From Silvimonas sp. (GTDB lineage: Bacteria; Pseudomonadota; Gammaproteobacteria; Burkholderiales; Chitinibacteraceae), in the NCBI GenBank assembly GCA_030151005.1, contig JASLES010000127.1:1-11516 (forward strand): DNA of 11,516 bases, read 5' to 3'. Numbering within the stretch: position 1 is the first letter of the stretch; every line of letters starts with the position of its first letter. The translations under genes and the position numbers were made by a program. The notes under the pieces were generated by a model. It made no database searches. It was given only the letters and a program-made list of their open reading frames with translations, and was not told the DNA's origin. Positions 1-7,039 of the stretch are shown here, one piece after another.

Positions 1-608
1 TGTCCTTGCATTGCTGCAACGGGGGCTGACTGGTATCGATCCGCCCTTCGCAGTTGTCTGTGGCCGAACCAAAGTTGACAAACAAAGAGCCGTCTTTGGC
101 AAAGACAAAGACCTTGATTGGATGGCGGCCATCGTCTGGCAGGCTATCAATCACCGTGGTCAATTTGGGCTGTGCATCAGCAGGGTTGAAACGACTAATG
201 CGGCCGGCCTCCCCCAGATAAACCTGGCCGTCCGGCCCCAATTGCAAACCGTGCGGGCGATCCAGCCCGTTAAGGAGCGTCACGCTGTCAAAACCACCCT
301 GGCGGCGTACCAACCGCAACAGGCGCCCCTTGTTTTTGCCCCAGCCACCCATATCAGTGAGCAGCGCAGAGCCATCAGCCAGCGGCAGCACGCCGCGCGG
401 CATACCCAGACCGGTTGCGGCCAACCCGACGCAAAAACCCGGTGCAGTTTTCAGGGTAACGCGTGGCAGCCCTTCACAGGTGCCGCTGATCGCGTATGGC
501 GTACCCTGGCTAGTTGCCGCATGGGCCGATGGCGCAACAAAGCAGGCCAGCACGGCAGAGCAAGCCAGCAACAACGGGCGCAAATCGGGCGAAGACAGAT
601 TCCACATG
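1..608 (-). CDS. Exported PQQ-type glucose/sorbosone dehydrogenase-like protein, N-terminal part (runs off left edge)
   Basis: An open frame of 202 codons enters the left edge without a stop. Residues 1-30 look like a signal peptide: hydrophobic stretch LLLACSAVLACFVAP, then a signal peptidase I site after SAHA. The mature part shows short beta-propeller-like repeats typical of soluble PQQ sugar dehydrogenases (YliI/sorbosone dehydrogenase family), including RGVLPLADGSALLTD, RPHGLQLGPDGQVYLGEAG and the family-like DGSLFVNFGSATDNCEG. Such proteins oxidise aldoses or sorbosone in the periplasm with PQQ and calcium. The catalytic His and Arg of the C-terminal half lie outside the window, so activity cannot be judged. 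The ATG at 608 puts the signal peptide directly at the N terminus; an in-frame ATG at 653 would add 15 residues. Neither start has a clear ribosome site. A VLAC segment makes lipoprotein processing a weaker alternative. The gene is separated from the upstream spoVR operon by a terminator. Confidence 0.75.
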
Positions 609-705
609 GTTTTTGTATCCACAAAGACAAGGCGGTGACGAATGGTGGACATCCTGACGCAACCGGGTTGGCTATGGCTAGAGAAACGGCCAGTCAGGCG
701 ACGAC

Positions 706-732
706 AAAAAACCCGGAGCGTACTCCGGGTTT
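706..732 (-). terminator. Rho-independent terminator of the prkA-yeaH-spoVR operon
   Basis: Inverted repeat AACCCGGAG (710-718) / CTCCGGGTT (723-731) with a 4-nt loop CGTA. Read on the minus strand the GC-rich stem is followed by six T residues (complement of the A run 706-711), the classic intrinsic terminator form. It begins 22 nt after the spoVR stop codon. Confidence 0.88.
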
Positions 733-753
733 GGGCTGGATGCTTGTGTGACA

Positions 754-2322
754 TCAAAACGGGCTGCCGCGCTTTTCCAGTTTGCAGTCGTAACTGAGGA
801 TCACCTGACCGTCTTCATCCACGCTTTCCAGTTTGACAGAGAACCCCCATAACCGCGCAATGTGCTTGAGGACTTCATGCACACTGTTGCCCAATGGCCG
901 GCGCTGATACTGGTAATGCCGCAAGGTCAGCGAGCGATCACCACGTGTATTGACGTCGTAAACCTGAATATTGGGCTCGCGGTAGGCCAGGTTGTACTGC
1001 GAGGCCAGTTGCGAGCGGATCTCCGCGTAACCCGCGTCGTCGTGAATGGCGGACACTTTGAGCGTGGCGTTTTCGTCGTCGTCCAGAATGCTGAAAAAGC
1101 GGAAATCCCGGATCAGTTTGGGCGAGAGATACTGCGCCACAAAGCTTTCATCCTTGAAGTTGCGCATGGCAAAGTCCAGCGTTTTGCACCAGTCAGAGCC
1201 CGCCATATCCGGGAACCAGCGTTTGTCTTCTTCAGTCGGGTTCTGGCAGATCCGCTGGATATCCCGATACATGGCAAACCCCAGCGCATACGGGTTGATA
1301 CCGTTGAAATACGGGCTATCCACCCCCGGCTGCATCACCACATTGGTGTGACTATGCAGGAACTCGAACATGGCTGAATCGGTGATCAAGCCCTCTTCAT
1401 ACAACTGGTTCATCAGCGTGTAGTGCCAGAACGTCGCCCAACCCTCGTTCATGACCTGGGTTTGCCGCTGCGGGTAAAAATACTGGGCAATCTTGCGAAT
1501 GATGCGCACGATCTCGCGCTGCCAGGGTTCCAGCAAGGGCGCAAATTTCTCGATGAAATACAACAGGTTTTCTTGCGGTTCTTCCGGAAAACGTTTGGGT
1601 GCAACCGCCTGTTCTTCCTCAAAGCGGCGCGGCAGAGTGCGCCAGATTTCGTTGATCTGGGATTGCTGGTATTGCTCGCGCTCGGCCTGCCGCGCCAGTT
1701 CTTTTTCCAGCGACAGCTTTTGCGGACGCTTGTAGCGATCTACGCCGTAGTTCATCAGTGCGTGGCAAGAGTCCAGCAATTCTTCCACCTTGTCTTCACC
1801 GTAACGCGCTTCGCACTCGGCAATGTAGCGCTTGGCAAACACCAGATAGTCGATGATGGCATCGGCCTCGGTCCAGGTGCGGAACAGGTAATTGCCCTTG
1901 AAGAACGAGTTATGACCAAAACTGGCATGCGCAATCACCAGCGCCTGCATGGTCATGGTGTTCTCTTCCATCAGGTAGGCAATGCAGGGGTTGGAATTGA
2001 TGACGATCTCATACGCCAGCCCCATCATCCCGCGCTGGTAATGCTTGTGGGTGGACAAAAACTGTTTACCGAAACTCCAGTGGTTGTACATCACCGGCAT
2101 GCCGACCGAGGCATACGCATCCATCATTTGCTCGGCAGAGATGATCTCTAACTGGTTCGGGTAGGTATCCAGGCCAAAGTCTTTGGCAATGCGGGTGATT
2201 TCTTTGTAATACGTTTCGATCAGCTCGAAGGTCCACTCCGAGCCCAGTGACAAGGGCTTTCTTCGCGGCGGCCGTGCTTCTGGCTCGTCGCTCCTGGTTT
2301 TGCGGGTGCGAGTTGTCGTCAT
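754..2322 (-). CDS. spoVR: SpoVR family protein (YcgB-like)
   Basis: Protein of 522 residues, close to the usual length of proteobacterial SpoVR/YcgB proteins. The first 26 residues are basic and low-complexity; the conserved body starts near GSEWTFELIE. Family-typical stretches are visible: MYNHWSFGKQF (78-88), EIVINSNPCIAYLMEENT (105-122), AHASFGHNSFFK (131-142), MNEGWATFWHYTLM (291-304) and NPYALGFAMYRDI (343-355). In Bacillus SpoVR affects spore cortex formation; in proteobacteria the role is unclear but is linked to stationary phase and stress together with PrkA and YeaH. No signal peptide or membrane segment is evident, so it is probably cytosolic. The ATG at 2322 was chosen because GAGGA lies about 9 nt upstream; an in-frame TTG at 2331 sits almost on that ribosome site. 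The gene starts 29 nt after yeaH and ends before a strong terminator. Family assignment is firm; biochemical function is unknown. Confidence 0.93.
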   Translation of the reverse strand: MTTTRTRKTRSDEPEARPPRRKPLSLGSEWTFELIETYYKEITRIAKDFGLDTYPNQLEIISAEQMMDAYASVGMPVMYNHWSFGKQFLSTHKHYQRGMMGLAYEIVINSNPCIAYLMEENTMTMQALVIAHASFGHNSFFKGNYLFRTWTEADAIIDYLVFAKRYIAECEARYGEDKVEELLDSCHALMNYGVDRYKRPQKLSLEKELARQAEREQYQQSQINEIWRTLPRRFEEEQAVAPKRFPEEPQENLLYFIEKFAPLLEPWQREIVRIIRKIAQYFYPQRQTQVMNEGWATFWHYTLMNQLYEEGLITDSAMFEFLHSHTNVVMQPGVDSPYFNGINPYALGFAMYRDIQRICQNPTEEDKRWFPDMAGSDWCKTLDFAMRNFKDESFVAQYLSPKLIRDFRFFSILDDDENATLKVSAIHDDAGYAEIRSQLASQYNLAYREPNIQVYDVNTRGDRSLTLRHYQYQRRPLGNSVHEVLKHIARLWGFSVKLESVDEDGQVILSYDCKLEKRGSPF

Positions 2323-2351
2323 GGCGCTCAATCCTCGGGCGCGGTGCCCTT

Positions 2352-3629
2352 TCAGGCCACCGCTTTTTCCGGGTGTTTGCGAAAGAGGTCACGGAACACG
2401 GGCCAGATTTCAGACGCGTCCCTGATCCGACGCATGGCAAATTCCTTGTGCGTCTGGGCTACCATTTCATATTCGTACCAGAGGTTTTGGGGTTCCCCTT
2501 CGGTGATTTCCACATAGGCGTAGTACTGCAACAGCGGCAGCAAATTGTTTTGCAGAATCTCGCGGCATTGGGGCGAATCTGAATCCCAGTTATCGCCATC
2601 AGAGGCTTGCGCCACATAGATATTCCAGTCTGAGGATGGGTAGCGTGCCTCAATAATCTGGCGTGTCAGCTTGAGCGCGCTGGAGACCACCGTGCCGCCG
2701 GTATCCCGGGCGTGGAAGAACTCGTCTTCGTTCACTTCGTAGGCCTGGGTGTGATGGCGAATGAACACCACCTCAATCTTGTCGTAAATGCGGGTAAGGA
2801 ACAGATACAGCAGGATGAAGAAACGCTTGGCAATATCCTTTTTGTTCTCATCCATCGAGCCCGACACATCCATCACGCAGAACATCACCGCCTGCGTGGT
2901 CGGCAGCGGGATCTTGATGCGATTGGAGTACTTGAGGTCAAACGGATCAATAAACGGGATATTAGCCACACGCGTTTTCAGCGCATGAATCTGCGCCATG
3001 ACGGCCTTGATCAGGGGGTCATGTTCGCTGCGGGTTTCCAGCAGTTTGTCCAGATCCTCCTGGGCTTCATTGAGCTCACGCATGGGCTCGGCCGAGAGCG
3101 CAATGCGCCGACCCAGCGCGCTGCGCAGGCTGCGTACCACATGGATATTGGTCGGCGTGCCATCGCTGGTGAACCCGGCACGGATGGATTTGAAGGTGAT
3201 GGTTTGCTGTAACTGCCGCTTGACGAGGTTGGGTAGCTCCAGCTCATCAAAGAAAAAGTTGAGAAACTCTTCCCGCGACAGCTCAAAGACAAAGTCGTCC
3301 TCCCCGCCGCCGCCCTGACCCGAACCGCCACTGCCGCCGCCTCCGCCACCTTGCTCGGGGCGATCGATCTCATCACCGCGCAAGTATTCTTTGTTGCCAG
3401 GAAACACACGCTCCCACACGCCGCCGGACGCATGACCCAGGGTCGGTTCGTTGACATCACGCACCGGGATCGAAACTTTTTCCCCTCGTTCAATATCGGT
3501 AATCGAGCGGTCTTTGACGGAGCGCGCCACCGCGTCCCGAATCTGGCTTTTGAAACGCTTGAGAAAACGCTCTCTGTTGACTGCGGATTTGTTCTTGCCG
3601 TTCAAACGCCGGTCTATCAGATGATGCAT
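2352..3629 (-). CDS. yeaH: YeaH/YhbH family (DUF444) von Willebrand A-fold protein
   Basis: Protein of 425 residues, normal for YeaH. The N terminus has the family start (IDRRLNGKNKSAVNRERFLKR), followed by a glycine-rich linker at 94-109. The C-terminal half is a vWA-like domain with a MIDAS metal-binding motif DVSGS (254-258) after a hydrophobic strand, TGGT (310-313) and ASDGDNW (342-348), which supply further metal-coordinating positions in the fold. The start ATG at 3629 has a good ribosome site (GGGGGA, about 5-7 nt upstream). It lies 75 nt after prkA and 29 nt before spoVR, all on one strand. In E. coli yeaG-yeaH are co-transcribed and respond to stationary phase and nitrogen starvation. 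YeaH may act as the partner or adaptor of the AAA+ protein PrkA, by analogy with MoxR/vWA pairs (inference). No membrane segment is seen. Confidence 0.94.
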   Translation of the reverse strand: MHHLIDRRLNGKNKSAVNRERFLKRFKSQIRDAVARSVKDRSITDIERGEKVSIPVRDVNEPTLGHASGGVWERVFPGNKEYLRGDEIDRPEQGGGGGGSGGSGQGGGGEDDFVFELSREEFLNFFFDELELPNLVKRQLQQTITFKSIRAGFTSDGTPTNIHVVRSLRSALGRRIALSAEPMRELNEAQEDLDKLLETRSEHDPLIKAVMAQIHALKTRVANIPFIDPFDLKYSNRIKIPLPTTQAVMFCVMDVSGSMDENKKDIAKRFFILLYLFLTRIYDKIEVVFIRHHTQAYEVNEDEFFHARDTGGTVVSSALKLTRQIIEARYPSSDWNIYVAQASDGDNWDSDSPQCREILQNNLLPLLQYYAYVEITEGEPQNLWYEYEMVAQTHKEFAMRRIRDASEIWPVFRDLFRKHPEKAVA

Positions 3630-3704
3630 ATAAGTCCCCCGAGCGGGTTAAACAGCCGGGCCACCGCGGCGTCTGCACCACGCCACAGCAGCCCACCCCC
3701 GTCA

Positions 3705-5627
3705 TCAAGACGATTTGCGTACGCGCAGATACCACTCGCACAACAGCCGCACTTGCTTGGGCGTGTAGCCTTTGGTCACCATGCGGTTCACAAAGTCCTC
3801 GTGCTTTTTCTGGTCTTCCGTACTGGCCTTGGCGTTGAACGAAATCACTGGCAACAATTCTTCCGTGTTGGAGAACATCTTTTTCTCGATCACTGTGCGC
3901 AACTTCTCGTAACTACTCCAGGCCGGGTTCTTGCCGTTATTGCTGGCGCGCGCCCGCAGCACAAAGTTGACGATCTCGTTGCGGAAGTCCTTGGGGTTGG
4001 AAATCCCCGCCGGCTTCTCGATCTTTTCCAGCTCGTTGTTCAGTGAATTACGATCAAAGCTCTCGCCGGTATCCGGGTCGCGGTATTCCTGATCCTGAAT
4101 CCAGTAATCGGCAAAGGTCACGTAGCGATCAAAAATGTTCTGGCCGTACTCAGAATAACTTTCCAGGTAAGCGGTCTGGATCTCTTTGCCAATGAACTCA
4201 ACATACTTGGGCGCCAGATATTCTTTGATATACGCGATGTAATGTTGTTCCTGCTCCTGCGGGAACTGCTCGCGCTCAACCTGTTGTTCCAGCACATACA
4301 AAAGGTGAACCGGGTTGGCCGCGACTTCCTGGTGATCAAAGTTGAACACGCGCGAGAGGATCTTGAAGGCAAAGCGCGTCGAGAGGCCGTTCATGCCCTC
4401 GTCCACCCCGGCAAAATCCCGGTACTCCTGCATGGATTTGGCTTTCGGGTCCACGTCTTTGAGGTTCTCGCCGTCGTACACCAGCATTTTGGAAAAGAGA
4501 CTGGAGTTCTCCGGCTCTTTAAGACGTGACAACACGGCAAACTGCGCCATCATCTTGAGCGTGCCCGGTGCGCAAGGCGCGGCAGAGAGCGACGAGTTAC
4601 GCAGGAGTTTGTCGTAAATGCGCGTTTCTTCCGAGACGCGCAGGCAATACGGCACCTTGACGATGTAAATCCGGTCAAGGAAGGCCTCGTTGTTTTTGTT
4701 GTTACGGAACTGCTTCCATTCAGATTCGTTGGAGTGAGCCAGGATAATCCCCTCAAACGGGATCGCCCCAAAGCCTTCCGTCCCCTTGAAATTGCCTTCC
4801 TGCGTGGCCGTCAACAAGGGGTGCAGCACCTTGATCGGTGCCTTGAACATTTCCACAAACTCAAGCAAACCCTGGTTGGCCAGGCACAGCCCGCCTGAGT
4901 AGCTGTACGCGTCCGGGTCGTCCTGGGCGTATTTTTCCAGCTTGCGGATATCCACCTTGCCTACTAGCGACGAAATATCCTGGTTGTTCTCATCGCCCGG
5001 CTCGGTCTTGGCAATGCCAATCTGCCGCAATACAGACGGGTAACGCTTCACCACGCGGAACTGGTTGATGTCGCCGTTGTACTCATGCAGTCGTTTGACC
5101 GCCCACGGACTGGGGATGGTCTTAAGATAGCGGTCGGGAATCCCGTACTGTTCCTTGAGGATTTCGCCGTCCTCTTCTGCATTGAACAGCCCAAGCGGAG
5201 ACTCGTTGACCGGTGAGCCTTTGATGCAATAGAACGGCACGCGCTCCATCAACTCCTTGAGCTTTTCCGCAATGGATGACTTGCCCCCGCCTACCGGCCC
5301 CAGCAGATAAAGAATCTGCTTCTTTTCTTCCAGGCCTTGCGCCGCGTGCCGGAAGTACGAAACCACCTGTTCGATGACTTCTTCCATGCCGTAAAACTCG
5401 CGGAACGCCGGATAGATCCGCATCACCTTGTTCTGGAAAATGCGCGATGCGCGCGAATCAAGGCGGGTATCGACCATTTCCGGTTCGCCAATCGCCATCA
5501 GCATGCGTTCCGCCGCCGTGGCATAGACCGACGGGTCTTGCCGGCACAGCTCCAGGTATTCCTTCAGGGTGAGTTCTTCTTCGCGGGTGCGCTCGTATCG
5601 CGAGGCATAGTGATTGAACACGTCCAT
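3705..5627 (-). CDS. prkA: PrkA family AAA+ ATPase / serine protein kinase-like protein (YeaG)
   Basis: Protein of 640 residues, the usual length for PrkA/YeaG. The N-terminal two-thirds is an AAA+ PrkA domain with Walker A GPVGGGKS (110-117), a candidate acidic Walker B-like stretch GLLEFVEMF (253-261) and a sensor-like LAHSNESEW (297-305) followed by FLDRIYIVKVPYCLR. The C-terminal region from about residue 380 is the PrkA C-terminal domain, which shows distant similarity to protein kinases and no recognisable canonical kinase motif. The family is called serine kinase, but ATPase and protease-like roles have also been proposed. The start ATG at 5627 is preceded by GGAG with 7-nt spacing. 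It is the first gene of the prkA-yeaH-spoVR operon, and a 443-bp regulatory region lies upstream. The protein should be cytosolic. Family assignment is very secure; the true enzymatic activity is not decided by the sequence. Confidence 0.95.
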   Translation of the reverse strand: MDVFNHYASRYERTREEELTLKEYLELCRQDPSVYATAAERMLMAIGEPEMVDTRLDSRASRIFQNKVMRIYPAFREFYGMEEVIEQVVSYFRHAAQGLEEKKQILYLLGPVGGGKSSIAEKLKELMERVPFYCIKGSPVNESPLGLFNAEEDGEILKEQYGIPDRYLKTIPSPWAVKRLHEYNGDINQFRVVKRYPSVLRQIGIAKTEPGDENNQDISSLVGKVDIRKLEKYAQDDPDAYSYSGGLCLANQGLLEFVEMFKAPIKVLHPLLTATQEGNFKGTEGFGAIPFEGIILAHSNESEWKQFRNNKNNEAFLDRIYIVKVPYCLRVSEETRIYDKLLRNSSLSAAPCAPGTLKMMAQFAVLSRLKEPENSSLFSKMLVYDGENLKDVDPKAKSMQEYRDFAGVDEGMNGLSTRFAFKILSRVFNFDHQEVAANPVHLLYVLEQQVEREQFPQEQEQHYIAYIKEYLAPKYVEFIGKEIQTAYLESYSEYGQNIFDRYVTFADYWIQDQEYRDPDTGESFDRNSLNNELEKIEKPAGISNPKDFRNEIVNFVLRARASNNGKNPAWSSYEKLRTVIEKKMFSNTEELLPVISFNAKASTEDQKKHEDFVNRMVTKGYTPKQVRLLCEWYLRVRKSS

Positions 5628-5728
5628 GACGCATCTCCAGCTTTGTTGGATGGGATACGGCTGCCACGCGTCGCCAGGTGGGGTTTGACAGGCAATTCAA
5701 AACAGCAAGGGGCGGCGCTGGACAACGG

Positions 5729-5745
5729 GAGGGCATCGCGCCCTC
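5729..5745 (-). other. Short GC-rich stem-loop in the predicted prkA leader
   Basis: GAGGGC (5729-5734) and GCCCTC (5740-5745) form a perfect 6-bp stem with a 5-nt loop. No T run follows on the minus strand, so it is not an intrinsic terminator. If the promoter at 5755-5760 is real, it would sit at the extreme 5' end of the prkA mRNA, where such structures often stabilise transcripts. Confidence 0.4.
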
Positions 5746-5754
5746 TCGCTTATT

Positions 5755-5783
5755 GTTATAGACGAGGCCAATCAGGGGTGATG
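5755..5783 (-). promoter_or_regulatory. Candidate prkA promoter, sigma-S/sigma-70 like
   Basis: On the minus strand the -10 hexamer is TATAAC (complement of 5755-5760) preceded by C at position -13, a feature favoured by sigma-S. The expected -35 position (5778-5783, 17-bp spacer) reads CATCAC and is not consensus, which sigma-S promoters tolerate. The predicted start near 5748 gives a leader of about 120 nt. E. coli yeaGH is stationary-phase responsive, which fits. This is a prediction from sequence only. Confidence 0.35.
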
Positions 5784-5820
5784 GGCGTTTATCGATATGA
5801 TTGTTATCTGAATTACTAAA

Positions 5821-5862
5821 TTGATCGTCCACTTGGCCGATCAAAAACGGAACTGCTTGATC
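5821..5862. promoter_or_regulatory. Alternating TTGATC / GATCAA elements, possible operator upstream of prkA
   Basis: TTGATC at 5821-5826, GATCAA at 5839-5844 and TTGATC at 5857-5862 follow each other at exactly 18-bp steps in alternating orientation. The first two form a perfect 7-bp inverted repeat, TTGATCG-N10-CGATCAA. A fourth element, GATCAA, is at 5930-5935. The spacing does not fit an FNR site (which needs 4 bp between half-sites), so the binding protein is unknown. Confidence 0.4.
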
Positions 5863-5879
5863 TGACAGGAAATTATCTA

Positions 5880-5916
5880 AAGCACACCGGTAACGTGTGC
5901 TTACAAAAAATTTTTT
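5880..5916 (-). terminator. Stem-loop with adjacent A6T6 tract, possible terminator of the signalling operon
   Basis: AAGCACAC (5880-5887) pairs perfectly with GTGTGCTT (5895-5902), leaving a 7-nt loop. On the minus strand the stem is followed by an AT-rich but broken tail (TAGATAATTT), so it is a weak intrinsic terminator at best, about 155 nt past the PAS-GGDEF stop codon. Directly next to it lies a perfect A6T6 palindrome (5905-5916), a sequence known to bend DNA. It could equally be a protein-binding or promoter-upstream element of prkA. Confidence 0.35.
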
Positions 5917-6070
5917 GCGGCGCGGCGTGGATCAAAAGCAACAGTCTGGCGAGCAGTACCCGCGTGCGTTTGCATGACAACATCATGCCACCGCACAGGC
6001 TATGCCCTGGCGCATCAAACGAGATGCGTACCGGCAAACGAGATGGATTGGCGCAGCAAGAAACCGGCGC

Positions 6071-7039
6071 TTAACCCGCGCCCAGTTCCTTGTCGACCAT
6101 TTGCGCGCTGTAGAACGTCACGCGATTGCGGCCCGCGCGCTTGGAGGCATAAAGCGCCAGATCGGCCTGCGCTTTGACGCGTTCCACCTTGGGGGCACCC
6201 ACTTCGTAGGTGGCCACGCCAAGGCTGCCGGTAGCATTGATGGGGACTTCGTTATACAGAATGGGCGAACTGGCGATCGATTTGCGGATACGCTCGGCCG
6301 CAGCCACCGCCCCCTCTCGCCCGGTCTGCGGCAGCATGAGCAAGAACTCTTCGCCACCATACCGCCCGAACACGTCCGTATCGCGCAGCACATTGCGCAC
6401 GCGCGCAACCACCTCGCACAGCACCTCGTCCCCACCCAGGTGACCATGCGTATCGTTGATCTGCTTGAAGTGATCCAGATCAAGCAAGATGACGCTGAAG
6501 GTCTCGGCCTGGTAGCGTTCTACCCTGCCGATTTCTTCCAGCAGGCGGGCTTCAGTAAAGCGGCGGTTATACACGCCGGTGAGGCCATCACGGCTGGAGC
6601 TTTCTTCCAGCTTGGCCATGGCCTGTTTGAGCATGCTCTGGTACACCGCGACATCAGTCACGTCATTGACCGTGACGGCAACGGCGCTGACTTCGCCATC
6701 GGCCTCACGCACCGGCATGAAGGTGCAGTTTTGCTGCATGAAATCAATGCCGCCGGTAATCGGGCGGTTATGCCGGAACGGGAACAGCCACGGCCGCTGT
6801 TCCCAGGAGGTAAACGCAAAATTGTGCAGCATGAAAACACTGTCGACTTTCTTGGACAGCCATTTCTGCGGCAAGTCCGGGAACAGTTCAAACAGGTTGC
6901 GACCCAGTGCGTCCTGCGCGCTGATCCCGCTGTGATCCGCCATAAAGCGGTTCCACAGCAGGAGGTTGTATTCACGGTCTACTGCAAAAATGCCGACGCC
7001 GACTTCACTGACGATGAAATTGCGCAATGTCTCCAGCAT
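6071..7039 (-). CDS. PAS-GGDEF diguanylate cyclase
   Basis: Protein of 322 residues without signal peptide or membrane segments. Residues 1-130 form a PAS-like sensor domain (start VGVGIFAVDREYNLLLWN; end AVAVTVNDVTDVAVY), joined by a short helix (131-150) to a full GGDEF domain beginning DGLTGVYNRR (151-160). Key residues are present: DLDHFKQIND (187-196), the active-site GGEEF (228-232) and an RxxD product-inhibition site (R219-D222) exactly five residues before it. It should make c-di-GMP from two GTP and be feedback inhibited. The ligand of the PAS domain is unknown. The ATG shares one base with the stop codon of the CheC-like gene (TGATG), with GGAAA about 8 nt upstream, indicating translational coupling. 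Last gene of a three-gene signalling operon. Catalytic competence is inferred from motifs. Confidence 0.93.
   Translation of the reverse strand: MLETLRNFIVSEVGVGIFAVDREYNLLLWNRFMADHSGISAQDALGRNLFELFPDLPQKWLSKKVDSVFMLHNFAFTSWEQRPWLFPFRHNRPITGGIDFMQQNCTFMPVREADGEVSAVAVTVNDVTDVAVYQSMLKQAMAKLEESSSRDGLTGVYNRRFTEARLLEEIGRVERYQAETFSVILLDLDHFKQINDTHGHLGGDEVLCEVVARVRNVLRDTDVFGRYGGEEFLLMLPQTGREGAVAAAERIRKSIASSPILYNEVPINATGSLGVATYEVGAPKVERVKAQADLALYASKRAGRNRVTFYSAQMVDKELGAG

Larger units (their letters stand above)
5628..6070. other. 443-bp gene-free region between the PAS-GGDEF gene and prkA, rich in dyad symmetries
   Basis: No convincing coding frame is seen on either strand; the frames that cross it are out of register with the flanking genes and resemble no known protein. 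It holds, from left to right: a short hairpin (5729-5745), a candidate prkA promoter (-10 at 5755-5760), alternating TTGATC/GATCAA elements (5821-5862), an 8-bp stem-loop (5880-5902), an A6T6 palindrome (5905-5916), a GCATGA/TCATGC dyad (5972-5988) and two copies of CAAACGAGATG, 19 bp apart (6016 and 6035). It must contain the end of the signalling operon and the start of the prkA transcript. Confidence 0.7.

Noticed and set aside
11..751. Plus-strand open frame of 246 codons at the left edge
   Set aside because: Antisense to the signal-peptide-bearing PQQ-type dehydrogenase gene and runs through the terminator; composition is typical of a GC-rich shadow.
5655..5690. Sigma-54 promoter (GG-N10-GC) before prkA on the minus strand
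   Set aside because: The nearest match, TGGCGACGCGTGGCA, has only 9 bp between GG and GC and lacks the TTGC block.
5458..5844. Minus-strand frame of 128 codons covering the prkA upstream region
   Set aside because: Overlaps the start of prkA out of frame, has no recognisable protein features and no good ribosome site.
5821..5844. TTGATCG-N10-CGATCAA as an FNR site
   Set aside because: FNR needs TTGAT-N4-ATCAA; here the half-sites are 14 bp apart. Kept only as an unknown dyad.
5972..5988. GCATGA / TCATGC dyad as a terminator
   Set aside because: Only 6 bp, no T tract on either strand.
6016..6045. CAAACGAGATG repeated with a 19-bp period
   Set aside because: Only two 11-bp copies; too few for a CRISPR array or iteron set and plausibly chance.
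6425..6436. GGDE at residues 202-205 of the cyclase as the active site
   Set aside because: It is in the HxGGDE helix after the DLDHFK strand, where GHxxGD is usual; the true active site is GGEEF at 228-232 with the I-site before it.
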